NCBI GenBank assembly: GCA_965261065.1
Contig: OZ253444.1
Coordinates: 6,448,001 to 6,512,000 of the forward strand
Direction of reading: 5' to 3'
Source: JAKZVK01 sp965261065
Lineage (GTDB): Bacteria > Acidobacteriota > Terriglobia > Bryobacterales > UBA6623
DNA: 64,000 nucleotides
A program made the translations under genes and the position numbers. Below are positions 15,819 through 24,051 of this stretch, piece after piece. Numbering within the stretch: the first letter of the stretch is position 1; each line of letters opens with the position of its first letter. A model generated the notes under the pieces. It was not told the origin of the DNA and made no database searches. It saw nothing but the letters and a program-made list of their open reading frames with translations.

Positions 15819-18338
15819 TCAGTCTAGTGCGGCTTCTTCCCGCCGCGCCACTAACTTCCCCCGCGCCTCACCATAAAGCCGCTGAATATCCTGCTTCTCC
15901 GCCTCCGTGTTCCACGGGCCGGTGGTCATGGCTTGATCCAGAACCTTGTCGAGGCGATCGATCAAGTACTGTGCGCCTTCCGCCGAGCGAATGGGCTTGC
16001 CGTCCACGATGACCCGGACCGGCATCGTGGCCGCGAACGGGAAGGCGCGGCGGATAGGGTGGCGCGCGTACTTGGCGCGCGTGCGTACGGCGAACCAGCC
16101 GCTGCCGTCGATCGTAATATTCTCATCGAGCGTGGCGATCCGAGGCTGATCGCTCGGCTCTAGCGTGGCCACCACCTTGTTGTTGAACAGCAGCTCGATC
16201 TGCTCGATTGGCATGATCGAGCGCACCTCCGCGACGGCGTGCAGTTGGTGGCTCCCCGCGGGTAGTTCGATCTTGTCACCCGGGTTCTTTCCGTTGACCG
16301 TGAAGTAAATCAACGGTCCGGCGCTTACGAAGCTACGTCCGGCGCGGAAATCGGCGATCCACTTGTCATAGTCGAGTTCCTTGCCCGTTTTCACGTACAC
16401 ACGGTTGGAGCCGACGATATAGCTGCGGTAGAAGTTTCCGAAGGCGTCCTCGCCGGCCGAGGCCACTACGTCGTAACCGCAGTTCCACGCATGGTACAGC
16501 GGCTCCATCCCGCCGATGGAATTCACCTCGACGAAGTCGACAGTTTCAAGAGCGACGTCGACGGGGAAATTGCGTCCAGCACCATGTGCGTAACCCGCCA
16601 GTGCCCCCTGGGCCCGCGCCACACGATTGGCGGTTGTGTTGGAGGGATGAAGGCTCGCCACCACCGTGTTCTGATAGCCCACATAGTCGGGAATGACGTA
16701 GTGCTCCTTCAAATTCAAGAACGCCCCGTGCCCCCAGAACGGCGGGTGGTACTCCTGGTTGTGATACAGGATGCGCTCTTTCGTTGAAACGGGGTCGGGC
16801 TTGCCAGTGAAGTGAGCAATGTCTGGAATGCGCTGTTCTTTGTTGCAGATCAGATTGTTCAGTACGCGGATGTCTTCCGCGTCGCCCTGAAACATCATCG
16901 TCTCGGGCGGGTTGTAATAGACGCCCGAGTAGTTCATGTGAAAGTGGTTGGCGCCGTCCCACCAGCCTTTGTCGCGGGCCTTGTCGAGCCGCTTCAACGT
17001 AACCGTGATGGACGAGGGCCTGTCCTCCTGCACCGTGACTTCGCGCTCTTCGGGAATGAACTCGAAGCCCTTCGCGACCCCCAGCGTCGTCTTGCCGGGC
17101 GGCAGGTCGATGTCGAACTCGCCGTCGGTGTGGAAGTAGTGATACTCTTCGTCGTCCACGTGGTCGTACATGATCCAGTCGACCCGCAGCCAACTCTCCT
17201 GCGGGGCGTACGAGCGGCCGTCGGCAGCATTCAAGTGGACACGCGCCGCCGTCGTCGCGCCCGTCTCGGCGTCGATGATTTTCACACGCAGCTTGCCCAT
17301 GGGCCGCTTGTAGACCAGCCTCTCCGTCTTGATCTGCTCGAGCTTGCCGCCGAACCAATGAAACAGCCACAGCGTCGTATCGCCGGTTTCATTCGAAATG
17401 AACGCGATGCGGTTGCCGTCAGGCGACCAGCGCGGGCTGGTGCGGTCGAAGTCGCCGTACGTGAGCGGGAAGGCGTCGCCGCCCTTCGGGGGCATGGCCC
17501 AGAGTTGCTGCCACTGGCGGCCGAGGTACGAGCTATAGATCATCTTTGCGCCGTCGGGTGAGATCGATGGCCGCGCGCGCCAGGTGGTCTCCTCGTAGTG
17601 GAAGCGCGTCATCTCGGCGTCGGGCTGGGCTTTCATCCAATAGAAGCCGCCTGAGCCGTGTTTGTTATGGCGGTTGGTGATGAAGATCATCTCCTTGCCG
17701 TCGGGCGTCCAGGTCGGATGCAGATGGATAGCCCAGTCGGCGTAGTAGACCGTCCGCGGGATCAACTCGAAATCACTTGTGATGGCGTACGGATCGCCCA
17801 TCGTGCCGCCCGCACTGCCAGTCGAGAAATCCATCATCCAGATGTTGTAGCGGCCCTGGGGCCGGCTCGAAACGAACGCTAGCCGCGTGCCGTCGGGCGA
17901 CCATTCCGGCTCGACGTTGATCGAAACGCCCGAGGTCAGCTGCGTGACCTTATCCGTTTCGAGGTCGAGCAGTTTTAGATGGATCTCTTCGTTGATCTCC
18001 GACGTATAGGCTAGGTAGCGGCCACTCGAATGCCAGTTGGGCATCGAGTCGTAGGCGGCCCCTGTGGTCAACTCGTACGCCGTGGATTCACCAAGCGTGA
18101 GCTTCCAGATCGAGCCCTTCATGCCGAAGGCGATCTGTTTGCCGTCGGGCGACCAAGTCGGGTAGTTCGGCCCGTTGGTGATTTGTGGCAGGTAGCACTC
18201 GAGAATGTAGGGCTCGCCGGTCATGATGTTCGAGAAGACGCGGCGGCGGCTTTGTGGTTGGGCTTGAGGCGCGAGAAGCAGGGTGACTGTGACTAGCGAA
18301 AGGAAGAGTCCGATGGAACGTAATTGATGCGTAAACAT
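15819..18338 (-). CDS. Secreted TolB-like beta-propeller fused to CehA/McbA metallohydrolase
   Basis: 839 residues from the ATG at 18338, preceded by GAGGAAACC. Signal peptide: LRSIGLFLSLVTVTLLLAPQ. Residues about 45-360 carry five PD40 repeats (PTWSPDGKQIAF, PEWSPDGTRLAF, PTWTPDGKEMIF, PSISPDGAKMIY, PRWSPDGNRIAF). The C-terminal half is CehA/McbA-like: HFHMNYSGVYY, VVASLHPSN, GYAHGAGRNFP and VVASAGEDAFG supply His, Glu and Asp metal ligands. CehA hydrolyses carbaryl, but most relatives have unknown substrates. It is last in the 24.0-15.8 kb minus-strand cluster. The upstream gap (18339-18384) holds a GTAG palindrome shared with the RAYT stop codon. Confidence 0.85.
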   Translation of the reverse strand: MFTHQLRSIGLFLSLVTVTLLLAPQAQPQSRRRVFSNIMTGEPYILECYLPQITNGPNYPTWSPDGKQIAFGMKGSIWKLTLGESTAYELTTGAAYDSMPNWHSSGRYLAYTSEINEEIHLKLLDLETDKVTQLTSGVSINVEPEWSPDGTRLAFVSSRPQGRYNIWMMDFSTGSAGGTMGDPYAITSDFELIPRTVYYADWAIHLHPTWTPDGKEMIFITNRHNKHGSGGFYWMKAQPDAEMTRFHYEETTWRARPSISPDGAKMIYSSYLGRQWQQLWAMPPKGGDAFPLTYGDFDRTSPRWSPDGNRIAFISNETGDTTLWLFHWFGGKLEQIKTERLVYKRPMGKLRVKIIDAETGATTAARVHLNAADGRSYAPQESWLRVDWIMYDHVDDEEYHYFHTDGEFDIDLPPGKTTLGVAKGFEFIPEEREVTVQEDRPSSITVTLKRLDKARDKGWWDGANHFHMNYSGVYYNPPETMMFQGDAEDIRVLNNLICNKEQRIPDIAHFTGKPDPVSTKERILYHNQEYHPPFWGHGAFLNLKEHYVIPDYVGYQNTVVASLHPSNTTANRVARAQGALAGYAHGAGRNFPVDVALETVDFVEVNSIGGMEPLYHAWNCGYDVVASAGEDAFGNFYRSYIVGSNRVYVKTGKELDYDKWIADFRAGRSFVSAGPLIYFTVNGKNPGDKIELPAGSHQLHAVAEVRSIMPIEQIELLFNNKVVATLEPSDQPRIATLDENITIDGSGWFAVRTRAKYARHPIRRAFPFAATMPVRVIVDGKPIRSAEGAQYLIDRLDKVLDQAMTTGPWNTEAEKQDIQRLYGEARGKLVARREEAALD

Positions 18339-18364
18339 GGTTTCCTCGAAAGTGGCGGTCCGGC

Positions 18365-18388
18365 GGGCACGGCATGCCGTGCCCCTAC
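18365..18388 (-). repeat. GTAG-headed REP-like palindrome supplying the RAYT stop codon
   Basis: The palindrome GGGCACGGCATGCCGTGCCC plus CTAC reads as GTAG-palindrome on the minus strand. The TAG of that GTAG (18385-18387) is the in-frame stop of the RAYT ORF. Confidence 0.9.
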
Positions 18389-18966
18389 ATTGATTCGTGC
18401 CGCTCCATCCAGCAGCTCGGGTTTTCGCGGATGTAGCGGCGGATCTCGTCGAGCGATTCGGCTTGGCGGATGATGTGCTCGTAGTACCCTCGCTGCCATA
18501 GGGTACGGTTGCCCCATAGCCCCTGTTCACGGCCCGCCTTCGTGACAGCCGACTTGAAGGATCGCACGATCGTTGGCAATGAACCACGAACAGGCTGTGA
18601 AAACCGCTCCTGCGTTCGTCCTTCCTTGACCAGCGGCGCAAAGGCAACGGCAGCTTCAAGTCGATCTGTAGGGGCACGGCATGCCGTGCCCGCTTCCCCC
18701 CATTGCACGACAATTCCATGCAAGTGATTCGGCATGATGACAAACTCATCCAGCGTCACCGACGGGAAGTGTTCCGGGATCTGTTGCCAGGAACGTTTCA
18801 CGATCTCGCCCAGTCTCGACAGCTTCATCTGTCCACGTCTGACGCGCCCAAGAACGCGAGCTTGGCCGTTGATTCCAATCGTCACGAAATACGATCCAGC
18901 GATCGCGTAATCGTACTCCACCAGCCGAACCGACCTTCGGCTTGGAAGCGGCGGTTTGAGTTGCAC
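18385..18966 (-). CDS. REP-associated tyrosine transposase (RAYT, Y1_Tnp family)
   Basis: 193 residues. FVIMPNHLHGIVV (about residues 77-89) carries the HUH-type metal motif in its HxH form. VRSFKSAVTKAG, LWQRGYYEHIIRQ and LDEIRRYIRENP are the C-terminal signatures, and a Tyr of GYYEH is the likely nucleophile. RAYTs cut single-stranded DNA at GTAG-headed REP hairpins. Here the gene has such palindromes at both ends, and a third one in frame inside it (18668-18691) that encodes AGTACRAPT between the metal motif and the Tyr helix. The protein looks otherwise intact. It sits inside the TolB/acetamidase cluster and is probably cotranscribed. Confidence 0.9.
   Translation of the reverse strand: MQLKPPLPSRRSVRLVEYDYAIAGSYFVTIGINGQARVLGRVRRGQMKLSRLGEIVKRSWQQIPEHFPSVTLDEFVIMPNHLHGIVVQWGEAGTACRAPTDRLEAAVAFAPLVKEGRTQERFSQPVRGSLPTIVRSFKSAVTKAGREQGLWGNRTLWQRGYYEHIIRQAESLDEIRRYIRENPSCWMERHESM
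18668..18691 (+). repeat. GTAG-headed REP-like palindrome inside the RAYT gene
   Basis: A perfect copy oriented opposite to the RAYT reading direction. On the coding strand it is read as GCG GGC ACG GCA TGC CGT GCC CCT ACA, encoding AGTACRAPT without breaking the frame. Confidence 0.92.
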
Positions 18967-18978
18967 GTGCTAATTCGC

Positions 18979-19002
18979 GGGCACGGCATGCCGTGCCCCT
19001 AC
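18979..19002 (-). repeat. GTAG-headed REP-like palindrome supplying an acetamidase stop codon
   Basis: A perfect copy in the 32-base gap between the RAYT start (18966) and the acetamidase gene. Its TAG (18999-19001 on the minus strand) is the acetamidase stop codon. Confidence 0.92.
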
Positions 19003-20096
19003 ATACTGTCCCGAAGCGCGTGGCACCTGGCCGGCACATACTTCTTCGGGATCAGCGTCACCGTCGTCGTCCAGTACGTGCCGATCTTGTGCGAAACGAT
19101 CGAGCCCATCAGCATGTGGGCTTCCCACTTCGTCAACCCGCACTCCTCGCGCAGCCAACGAATCATGTCGGAGTTCGCTTCTCGCAGCCGCGAGTCGGTG
19201 TCGGACTCCTCCGCCGGATTACTAACGATCGACGCAATGTATTTGTCATTCACCAACCTTGGCCCAGTGAGGTTCTTCTTCTTCACCACCCGAACCGTGA
19301 ACTCCACGTCGAGCGACGTCTCGATGCCCGCGCCGAAACCCTCGCCGTCCCCTTGTTGTCCATGGCCGTCGCCCAGATACAGATAAGCGCCCTGGTGGTA
19401 GACGGGGAAATAGAGAGTGGCTCCCTCCTCGACGTCGTTGTAGTCCATGTTGCCGCCGTGGGTCGAGGTGGGGCTATAGGGCTCGTTCCCCTCGCCCGGC
19501 TCGCCGACGCCGATCGTGCCGAGCATCGGCCGCACCGGGATCTCGATCTTCCAGTCCGAGCGCATCTCGGGCTTCAAGCGCGGGCTCGTGGTCAGCTTCT
19601 CTAGGTCGATGTCCCAGGGGACGAGGTCCCCGCGCTCGGGCCGCACCGCATCCATGCCGAAGATCGGCTCGCGCGCGTTCTCGGTGTCGTCGGGCTTGAT
19701 GCGCGCGTCGGGAATGCCCGACGTCGTATAGCCGTAGTTGCGATTGACGCGCACCTTGTCGAGATGGACTTCCAGCGCGTCGCCCGGCTCCGCCCCTTCG
19801 ACATAGAACGGTCCGAAGAGAGGGTTGCCGCCTTCGGGCCTTTGGTAAGGGTGCTTGAGGTGGTGAATGCCTTTCTGATCACCGCCGCCCGAGTCCCACG
19901 TGCGCGTTACGACCGAGTCGCCGGACTTGATGCGCAGGATGGGCTCTTTCTTCGCCGTGAGATTCCGCGAGTGATGGCCTGGGAAGATTTCGTGAGTCTC
20001 GGCCCGCAGCGGCGCGGCCGGTCGTGCCAACGTTGCCGCAAACAAAAAGAGGGCGGGCACGGCATGCCGTGCCCCTACATCCATCAACCGTCTCAC
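18999..20096 (-). CDS. Acetamidase/formamidase-family protein 1, exported
   Basis: About 365 residues. FmdA/AmdA-family features are HEIFPGHHSRNLTAKKEP, RTWDSGGGDQKG, NPLFGPFYVEGAEPGDAL, VPWDIDLEK, HGGNMDYNDVEEG, YLGDGHGQQGDGE and NSDMIRWLREECG. The family hydrolyses short amides to ammonia and the acid. GTG at 20096 overlaps the stop of acetamidase 2 by one base (TAGTG); an ATG lies 12 bases further on. Both give a signal peptide, LFLFAATLARPAAPLRA, whose start VGARHAVPA is encoded by a GTAG palindrome (20055-20078). The stop TAG also lies in a palindrome. Translational coupling to its paralog is likely. Confidence 0.85.
   Translation of the reverse strand: MRRLMDVGARHAVPALFLFAATLARPAAPLRAETHEIFPGHHSRNLTAKKEPILRIKSGDSVVTRTWDSGGGDQKGIHHLKHPYQRPEGGNPLFGPFYVEGAEPGDALEVHLDKVRVNRNYGYTTSGIPDARIKPDDTENAREPIFGMDAVRPERGDLVPWDIDLEKLTTSPRLKPEMRSDWKIEIPVRPMLGTIGVGEPGEGNEPYSPTSTHGGNMDYNDVEEGATLYFPVYHQGAYLYLGDGHGQQGDGEGFGAGIETSLDVEFTVRVVKKKNLTGPRLVNDKYIASIVSNPAEESDTDSRLREANSDMIRWLREECGLTKWEAHMLMGSIVSHKIGTYWTTTVTLIPKKYVPARCHALRDSM
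20055..20078 (-). repeat. GTAG-headed REP-like palindrome inside the acetamidase 1 signal peptide
   Basis: A perfect copy in the same orientation as the gene. It is read as GTA GGG GCA CGG CAT GCC GTG CCC GCC, giving VGARHAVPA directly before the hydrophobic core of the signal peptide. Confidence 0.9.
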
Positions 20097-21157
20097 TACT
20101 CACCTCCAAACGAATGGCACCGCGGCGGCAGATACTTCTTCGCCATCAACGTCGCGATGCTTCCGTAATACGTCACGATCTTATGCTCGACCACCGATCC
20201 AAGCAACATGTGCACTTCCGGCGACGTCAGCCCACACTCGTCCTGCAGCCAATGCAGCATGTCGGAATTCGCCGAACGCACGCCCATATCCATGTTGCTG
20301 TGGAACTCCGGCTGGCTGGCGATCGAGACCAGGTATGCGTCGTTGATCAGCCGAGGGATGCGCAGACGCTTGCCCTTGTGCAACTTGACCGTGAACTCGA
20401 CATCCATCGACGTCTCCACGCCCGCGCCGAAGCCCTCGCCATCGCCCTGCAAGGCATGACCATCGCCCACGTAGAGGTAAGCACCCTCCGCGAACACCGG
20501 TAACAGGACCGTCGAGCCTTCGACAATATCGTTGTAGTCCATGTTGCCGCCGTAGTCGCCCGACGGCCCCGAGGTCCGAACCTGATCGCCGGTCGGAGCC
20601 GGGGCCACCCCGATGCACCCCAACATCGGTCGCGCCGGCAGCTCCATCTTCCAACCGGACTTGTCCTGCGGCCGAAAGCGCGGCGTGACCGTCTTCTTTT
20701 CGAGATCGATGTCCCAGGGGATCATCGTCGCCCGCCCGGGTCGCACCTTGCCCATGCCGTAGTTTGTGTCGTGGATCTTCTCACCCGGGTTGAGGATGCC
20801 CGGCTGCACCGAAAAGCCCGTGTAGCCGTCTTTGCGGTTCATCCGAACCCGGTCGATGTGGACTTCGAGCGTGTCGCCATACGACGCGCCCTCGACATAG
20901 AACGGCCCCATCAACGGGTTGCCGCGCGCCGGGTACTTGTAAGGATGCTCGATATGCCACACCCCGTCGCGGTCCTTGCCGCCGGAATCCCACGTCCGGG
21001 TTTTCACCGTATCGCCCGAGTTGATGCGCGCGACCGGCTCCTTTTCCGCCGAGAACACTTGCGAGTGGTGATCCGGGTAAACCTCGTGCACTGCGGCGAC
21101 GGCGGGTGCAAACAGACGCCCGGCGAGCAAAATCGAAACAAACAAACACAACCGCAT
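20096..21157 (-). CDS. Acetamidase/formamidase-family protein 2, exported
   Basis: 353 residues from the ATG at 21157, preceded by AAAGGAATTCCTACT, with the signal peptide LCLFVSILLAGRLFAPAVAA. It shares the family blocks with protein 1: HEVYPDHHSQVFSAEKEP, TRTWDSGGKDRDG, GNPLMGPFYVEGASYGDTL, YGGNMDYNDIVEG, YVGDGHALQGDGE and LGSVVEHKIVTYYG. The two are ancient tandem duplicates, alike in motifs but divergent elsewhere. It is the upstream gene of the pair and follows the SelA-like genes. Both being secreted is unusual for cytoplasmic-type formamidases, so the true substrate may be periplasmic. Confidence 0.87.
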   Translation of the reverse strand: MRLCLFVSILLAGRLFAPAVAAVHEVYPDHHSQVFSAEKEPVARINSGDTVKTRTWDSGGKDRDGVWHIEHPYKYPARGNPLMGPFYVEGASYGDTLEVHIDRVRMNRKDGYTGFSVQPGILNPGEKIHDTNYGMGKVRPGRATMIPWDIDLEKKTVTPRFRPQDKSGWKMELPARPMLGCIGVAPAPTGDQVRTSGPSGDYGGNMDYNDIVEGSTVLLPVFAEGAYLYVGDGHALQGDGEGFGAGVETSMDVEFTVKLHKGKRLRIPRLINDAYLVSIASQPEFHSNMDMGVRSANSDMLHWLQDECGLTSPEVHMLLGSVVEHKIVTYYGSIATLMAKKYLPPRCHSFGGE

Positions 21158-21265
21158 AGTAGGAATTCCTTTCAATAGTTCGGGAGGCACGGCCCGCCAC
21201 TCAGAGCCGCGACCGTGAGGGAGCATGGAGGACGCCCCAACTCTCCCGGACCGGCGAATCGAAAA

Positions 21266-21347
21266 GTAGGGGCACAGCATGCTGTGCCCGTGTTCGGGTC
21301 AAGTCGTCCGTTTCAAAGCCGCCGGGCACGGCATGCCGTGCCCCTAC
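21266..21347. repeat. Inverted pair of GTAG-headed REP-like palindromes (BIME-like)
   Basis: The left unit (21266-21289) has the GGGCACAGCATGCTGTGCCC variant. The right unit (21324-21347) is consensus in opposite orientation. The spacer begins GTGTTCGGGTC, as in the pair at 4454-4533. It lies in the gap between SelA-like gene 1 and acetamidase 2. Confidence 0.88.
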
Positions 21348-21354
21348 CCACAAA

Positions 21355-22647
21355 CTACCCACTCTTACTCGCACCCCGCAGCAATTCCGTAATCCCCCGC
21401 GCCGCAAAAATCTCGTCGCCATCCCGCATGCACTGCGTCGTCAAACCTGCCGCAGGCCCGTCACCACCACCGTTGATCAAAATGCGCGGCTCGCCCTCTC
21501 GCAGGCGTGTCGACAACTCTCCACCGGAGATCGGAATCACGCTCTTATCCCAACTGAAATACACGTTGTTGTAACCCTGCGTGTTGTCTTTGCACTCGGC
21601 CTTCATGCCGGGCACTTCGTTGAGACGGTCGGCGACGTACTGCGCCTTCTTGTTCCAGCCCTCGGCAACAGCGTCGTGGTCCAGCGCCGCATACCGCCGG
21701 ACGGTGGCCACCAGCCCGATGATCTCTTCCTTGCCAACCTTCATCCCGCGCCCGATGGCCTTGTAAGGTGAGTGGTTCAGTGTGGCGGCTTCGATCAAGT
21801 CCTTGCGCCCCGCGAGAATCCCCGAAGACTGCGGCCCGCGCAACCCCTTGCCGCCGCTGATCACCACCAGGTCCGCGCCGGCCCGCGAGTAACGTGTCAT
21901 GATGTCACTCGGCGGCAGCTCCGACGCCGCATCCACCAAGACCGGCACACCATGCTGCTTGCCGATCTCGATCAACTCCTCGGGCATCAACGTACCGGGC
22001 ATATTGTTCTTTTGCCGGTAGACCCGCGCCAGCACCGAAATCATGGCCGTTTTGTCGCTGATCTTGTCGATGAGCCCTTGCTTGGTGTCCGCCTCGACGA
22101 TCTTCATGCCGGCGGCGCGGTAGGCGCGATCGTAGTTGAAGCGGTGCTGCGTCTGCGTGAGGCATTCCACCTTGTCCCAAGTAGGATGCGGTAAGGCCTC
22201 GATCTTTTCCTGGTCGGTGCCGGTCAGGCAGGCGGCCGCGCCGAGCAACATCGCCGAGAACGACCCGGCGCTCACCACCGCTGCCTCGGCCTCCATCACG
22301 CCGGCGATGTAGTCGCCCGCCGCCTTGTTCAAAGCGTGCATGTCGATGAAATAGTCGTTCGCCTCGGCGATCGCCCGAATGACTTCCGGCGGCATGCGCG
22401 AGCCGCCGATCACCGTGTTGTGCCCCTGGCAACTCAGAAACGGCCGCAAGCCCAGCCATCGCGTATAGACACTTTCCTCGCCCCAGGCCATGGGCTCCTT
22501 CAGACGAGACGCAGCCGTGCCGCAGGCCGTGGCCAAACCGCTGAGCGCGGCGATCAGTCCGCGCCGGGTAAGGCGTAGCGGCGCTAGGTTGGTTAGGTCC
22601 ATGCGATCGGTACCCTCTGTTTGGTTATCGGTGAGTTGCGAATTCAT
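21355..22647 (-). CDS. Exported SelA-like PLP-dependent protein 1
   Basis: 430 residues from the ATG at 22647, preceded by GAAGGAGGTCAGC, an excellent ribosome site. LRLTRRGLIAALSGLATACG (residues 25-44) is a Tat-type signal with a possible lipobox Cys. The rest is a fold-type I PLP enzyme of the SelA / DgaE-like group: GGSRMPPEVIRAIAEAND, VVSAGSFSAM, PVLVDAASELPP and VISGGKGLRGPQSSG, where the Lys should bind PLP. SelA itself is cytoplasmic, so this is not selenocysteine synthase. It is one of two tandem paralogs, with a palindrome in the 101-base gap between them. Confidence 0.82.
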   Translation of the reverse strand: MNSQLTDNQTEGTDRMDLTNLAPLRLTRRGLIAALSGLATACGTAASRLKEPMAWGEESVYTRWLGLRPFLSCQGHNTVIGGSRMPPEVIRAIAEANDYFIDMHALNKAAGDYIAGVMEAEAAVVSAGSFSAMLLGAAACLTGTDQEKIEALPHPTWDKVECLTQTQHRFNYDRAYRAAGMKIVEADTKQGLIDKISDKTAMISVLARVYRQKNNMPGTLMPEELIEIGKQHGVPVLVDAASELPPSDIMTRYSRAGADLVVISGGKGLRGPQSSGILAGRKDLIEAATLNHSPYKAIGRGMKVGKEEIIGLVATVRRYAALDHDAVAEGWNKKAQYVADRLNEVPGMKAECKDNTQGYNNVYFSWDKSVIPISGGELSTRLREGEPRILINGGGDGPAAGLTTQCMRDGDEIFAARGITELLRGASKSG

Positions 22648-22681
22648 GCTGACCTCCTTCGATAGGAGCCGGGTAGGCAAT

Positions 22682-22705
22682 GTAGGGGCACGGCATGCCG
22701 TGCCC
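22682..22705 (+). repeat. GTAG-headed REP-like palindrome
   Basis: A perfect copy in the 101-base gap between the two SelA-like genes, oriented against transcription. It lies about 20 bases upstream of the ribosome-binding site of gene 1. Confidence 0.92.
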
Positions 22706-22748
22706 GCGCTACTAGCAACTCCTGCCGCGGTCCCTTCCGCACGGGTGC

Positions 22749-24017
22749 TTACGTGGGTCGGCCCTCGGCAAGAAAGAATTCTCGTAACCGGCGGGCCGCG
22801 AAGATCTCCTCTCCGTCCCACTGGCACCGCGTCGTCATCGAACCGCCCTCGTCGTTGTCGTAGTAGACGATGCGCGGCTCGCCTGCTTTGAGTTTCTCCG
22901 CGGCCTCTTTTCCCGTCAGCGAGATGATCTTGCGGTCCCAGCTCAGGCTGATGTCCTCGAAGCCATGCGAGTTCATCTTTCGTTCCACCTTCAGGCCGGG
23001 CACGTCGGCCAACTGATCCACAACGTAACGGGTTTTCTTGTTCCAGCCCTCGATGACCGCCTGGTGGTCGAGCGAAACATATCGGTTCAGCGCGGCGACG
23101 AAGCCGACGATCTCTTCCTTGCCCACCTTCATCCCACGGCCAAGAGCCGTGTTCGGCGAGTGGTTCAGTGCGGCGGCTTCGATGAGGTCCTTGCGCCCTG
23201 TCAAAATGCCAGTGGATTGCGGCCCGCGAAGACCCTTGCCGCCGCTGATGACAACCAGGTCGAAGCCGGCCGTGGTGTAGCGGGTCAGCGTGTCGAAGGG
23301 AGGAAGCTCCGACGCCGCGTCGATGACCACCGGCACGCCTGCCTGCTTGCCAAGCTCAAGAAAATCGTTGTGCATCATCAAGCCCGGCTTCGGGTTGCGG
23401 CTATTCTCCTTGCTCGCCAGGCAGGCCAGGAAAGCGGTCTTCTCGCTGATCGCGTTCGCGACCTGCTCCTTGGTCTCGAAGTCCACGACCGTGGCGCCGC
23501 CGGCCCGGTAGGCGTGGTCGTACCCGAAGCGGTGAGCCGTTTGTGTCAGGCACTCGGCCTTTTCCCAGGTCGGATGCGGTAACGCCTTGACCTTCTCGGG
23601 ATCGGTTCCCGAGAGACATGCCGCCGAGGCCAGCACCATGGCGGAATACGAACCGGCCGTTACCAGCCCGGCCTCCGCCCCGGTGACCTCGGCGATGCGT
23701 CGGCCGGCGGCGTCGTTCAACTCGTACATGTCGACGAAGTAGTCGTTCGCCTCGGCAATGGCCCGTATGACTTCGGGCGGCATGCGGGACCCGCCTACGA
23801 TCGTCGTGTGCCCGCGGCAGGTCAGAAACGGCCGGATGCCCAGCATCCGCGTATAGATGCTGTCATGGCCCCAAGCCTTCGACCCTTCATGAAGCTTCGA
23901 GGCGGCCGTTCCGCAGGCCGACGCGAGACCTGTCAGGGCGGCGATCAGGCCGCGCCGGGTCATCTCTAGCGGACCCAATCGCGGGGTTTCGGGGTTTCTG
24001 GTGAGTTCTCTGTTCAT
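22749..24017 (-). CDS. Exported SelA-like PLP-dependent protein 2
   Basis: 422 residues, with ATG at 24017 and GGAGGATGGA upstream. LEMTRRGLIAALTGLASACG is a Tat-type signal nearly the same as in protein 1. The PLP Lys lies in VISGGKGLRGPQSTG, and the domain blocks GGSRMPPEVIRAIAEANDYF, VTAGSYSAMVLAS, VPVVIDAASELPPFD and GRGMKVGKEEIVGFVAAL match protein 1 closely. It appears to be the first gene of the minus-strand cluster that continues through the acetamidases, RAYT and TolB-CehA. Possible activities are ammonia-lyase or aldolase on amino sugars or acids, by family analogy only. Confidence 0.82.
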   Translation of the reverse strand: MNRELTRNPETPRLGPLEMTRRGLIAALTGLASACGTAASKLHEGSKAWGHDSIYTRMLGIRPFLTCRGHTTIVGGSRMPPEVIRAIAEANDYFVDMYELNDAAGRRIAEVTGAEAGLVTAGSYSAMVLASAACLSGTDPEKVKALPHPTWEKAECLTQTAHRFGYDHAYRAGGATVVDFETKEQVANAISEKTAFLACLASKENSRNPKPGLMMHNDFLELGKQAGVPVVIDAASELPPFDTLTRYTTAGFDLVVISGGKGLRGPQSTGILTGRKDLIEAAALNHSPNTALGRGMKVGKEEIVGFVAALNRYVSLDHQAVIEGWNKKTRYVVDQLADVPGLKVERKMNSHGFEDISLSWDRKIISLTGKEAAEKLKAGEPRIVYYDNDEGGSMTTRCQWDGEEIFAARRLREFFLAEGRPT

Positions 24018-24051
24018 TCCATCCTCCGACAGACAGGGTCCATGTTCACAT

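Noticed and set aside
21355..24017. Selenocysteine synthase (selA) genes
   Set aside because: Both have Tat-type export signals, and no selB, selC or selD is nearby; only the fold is shared.
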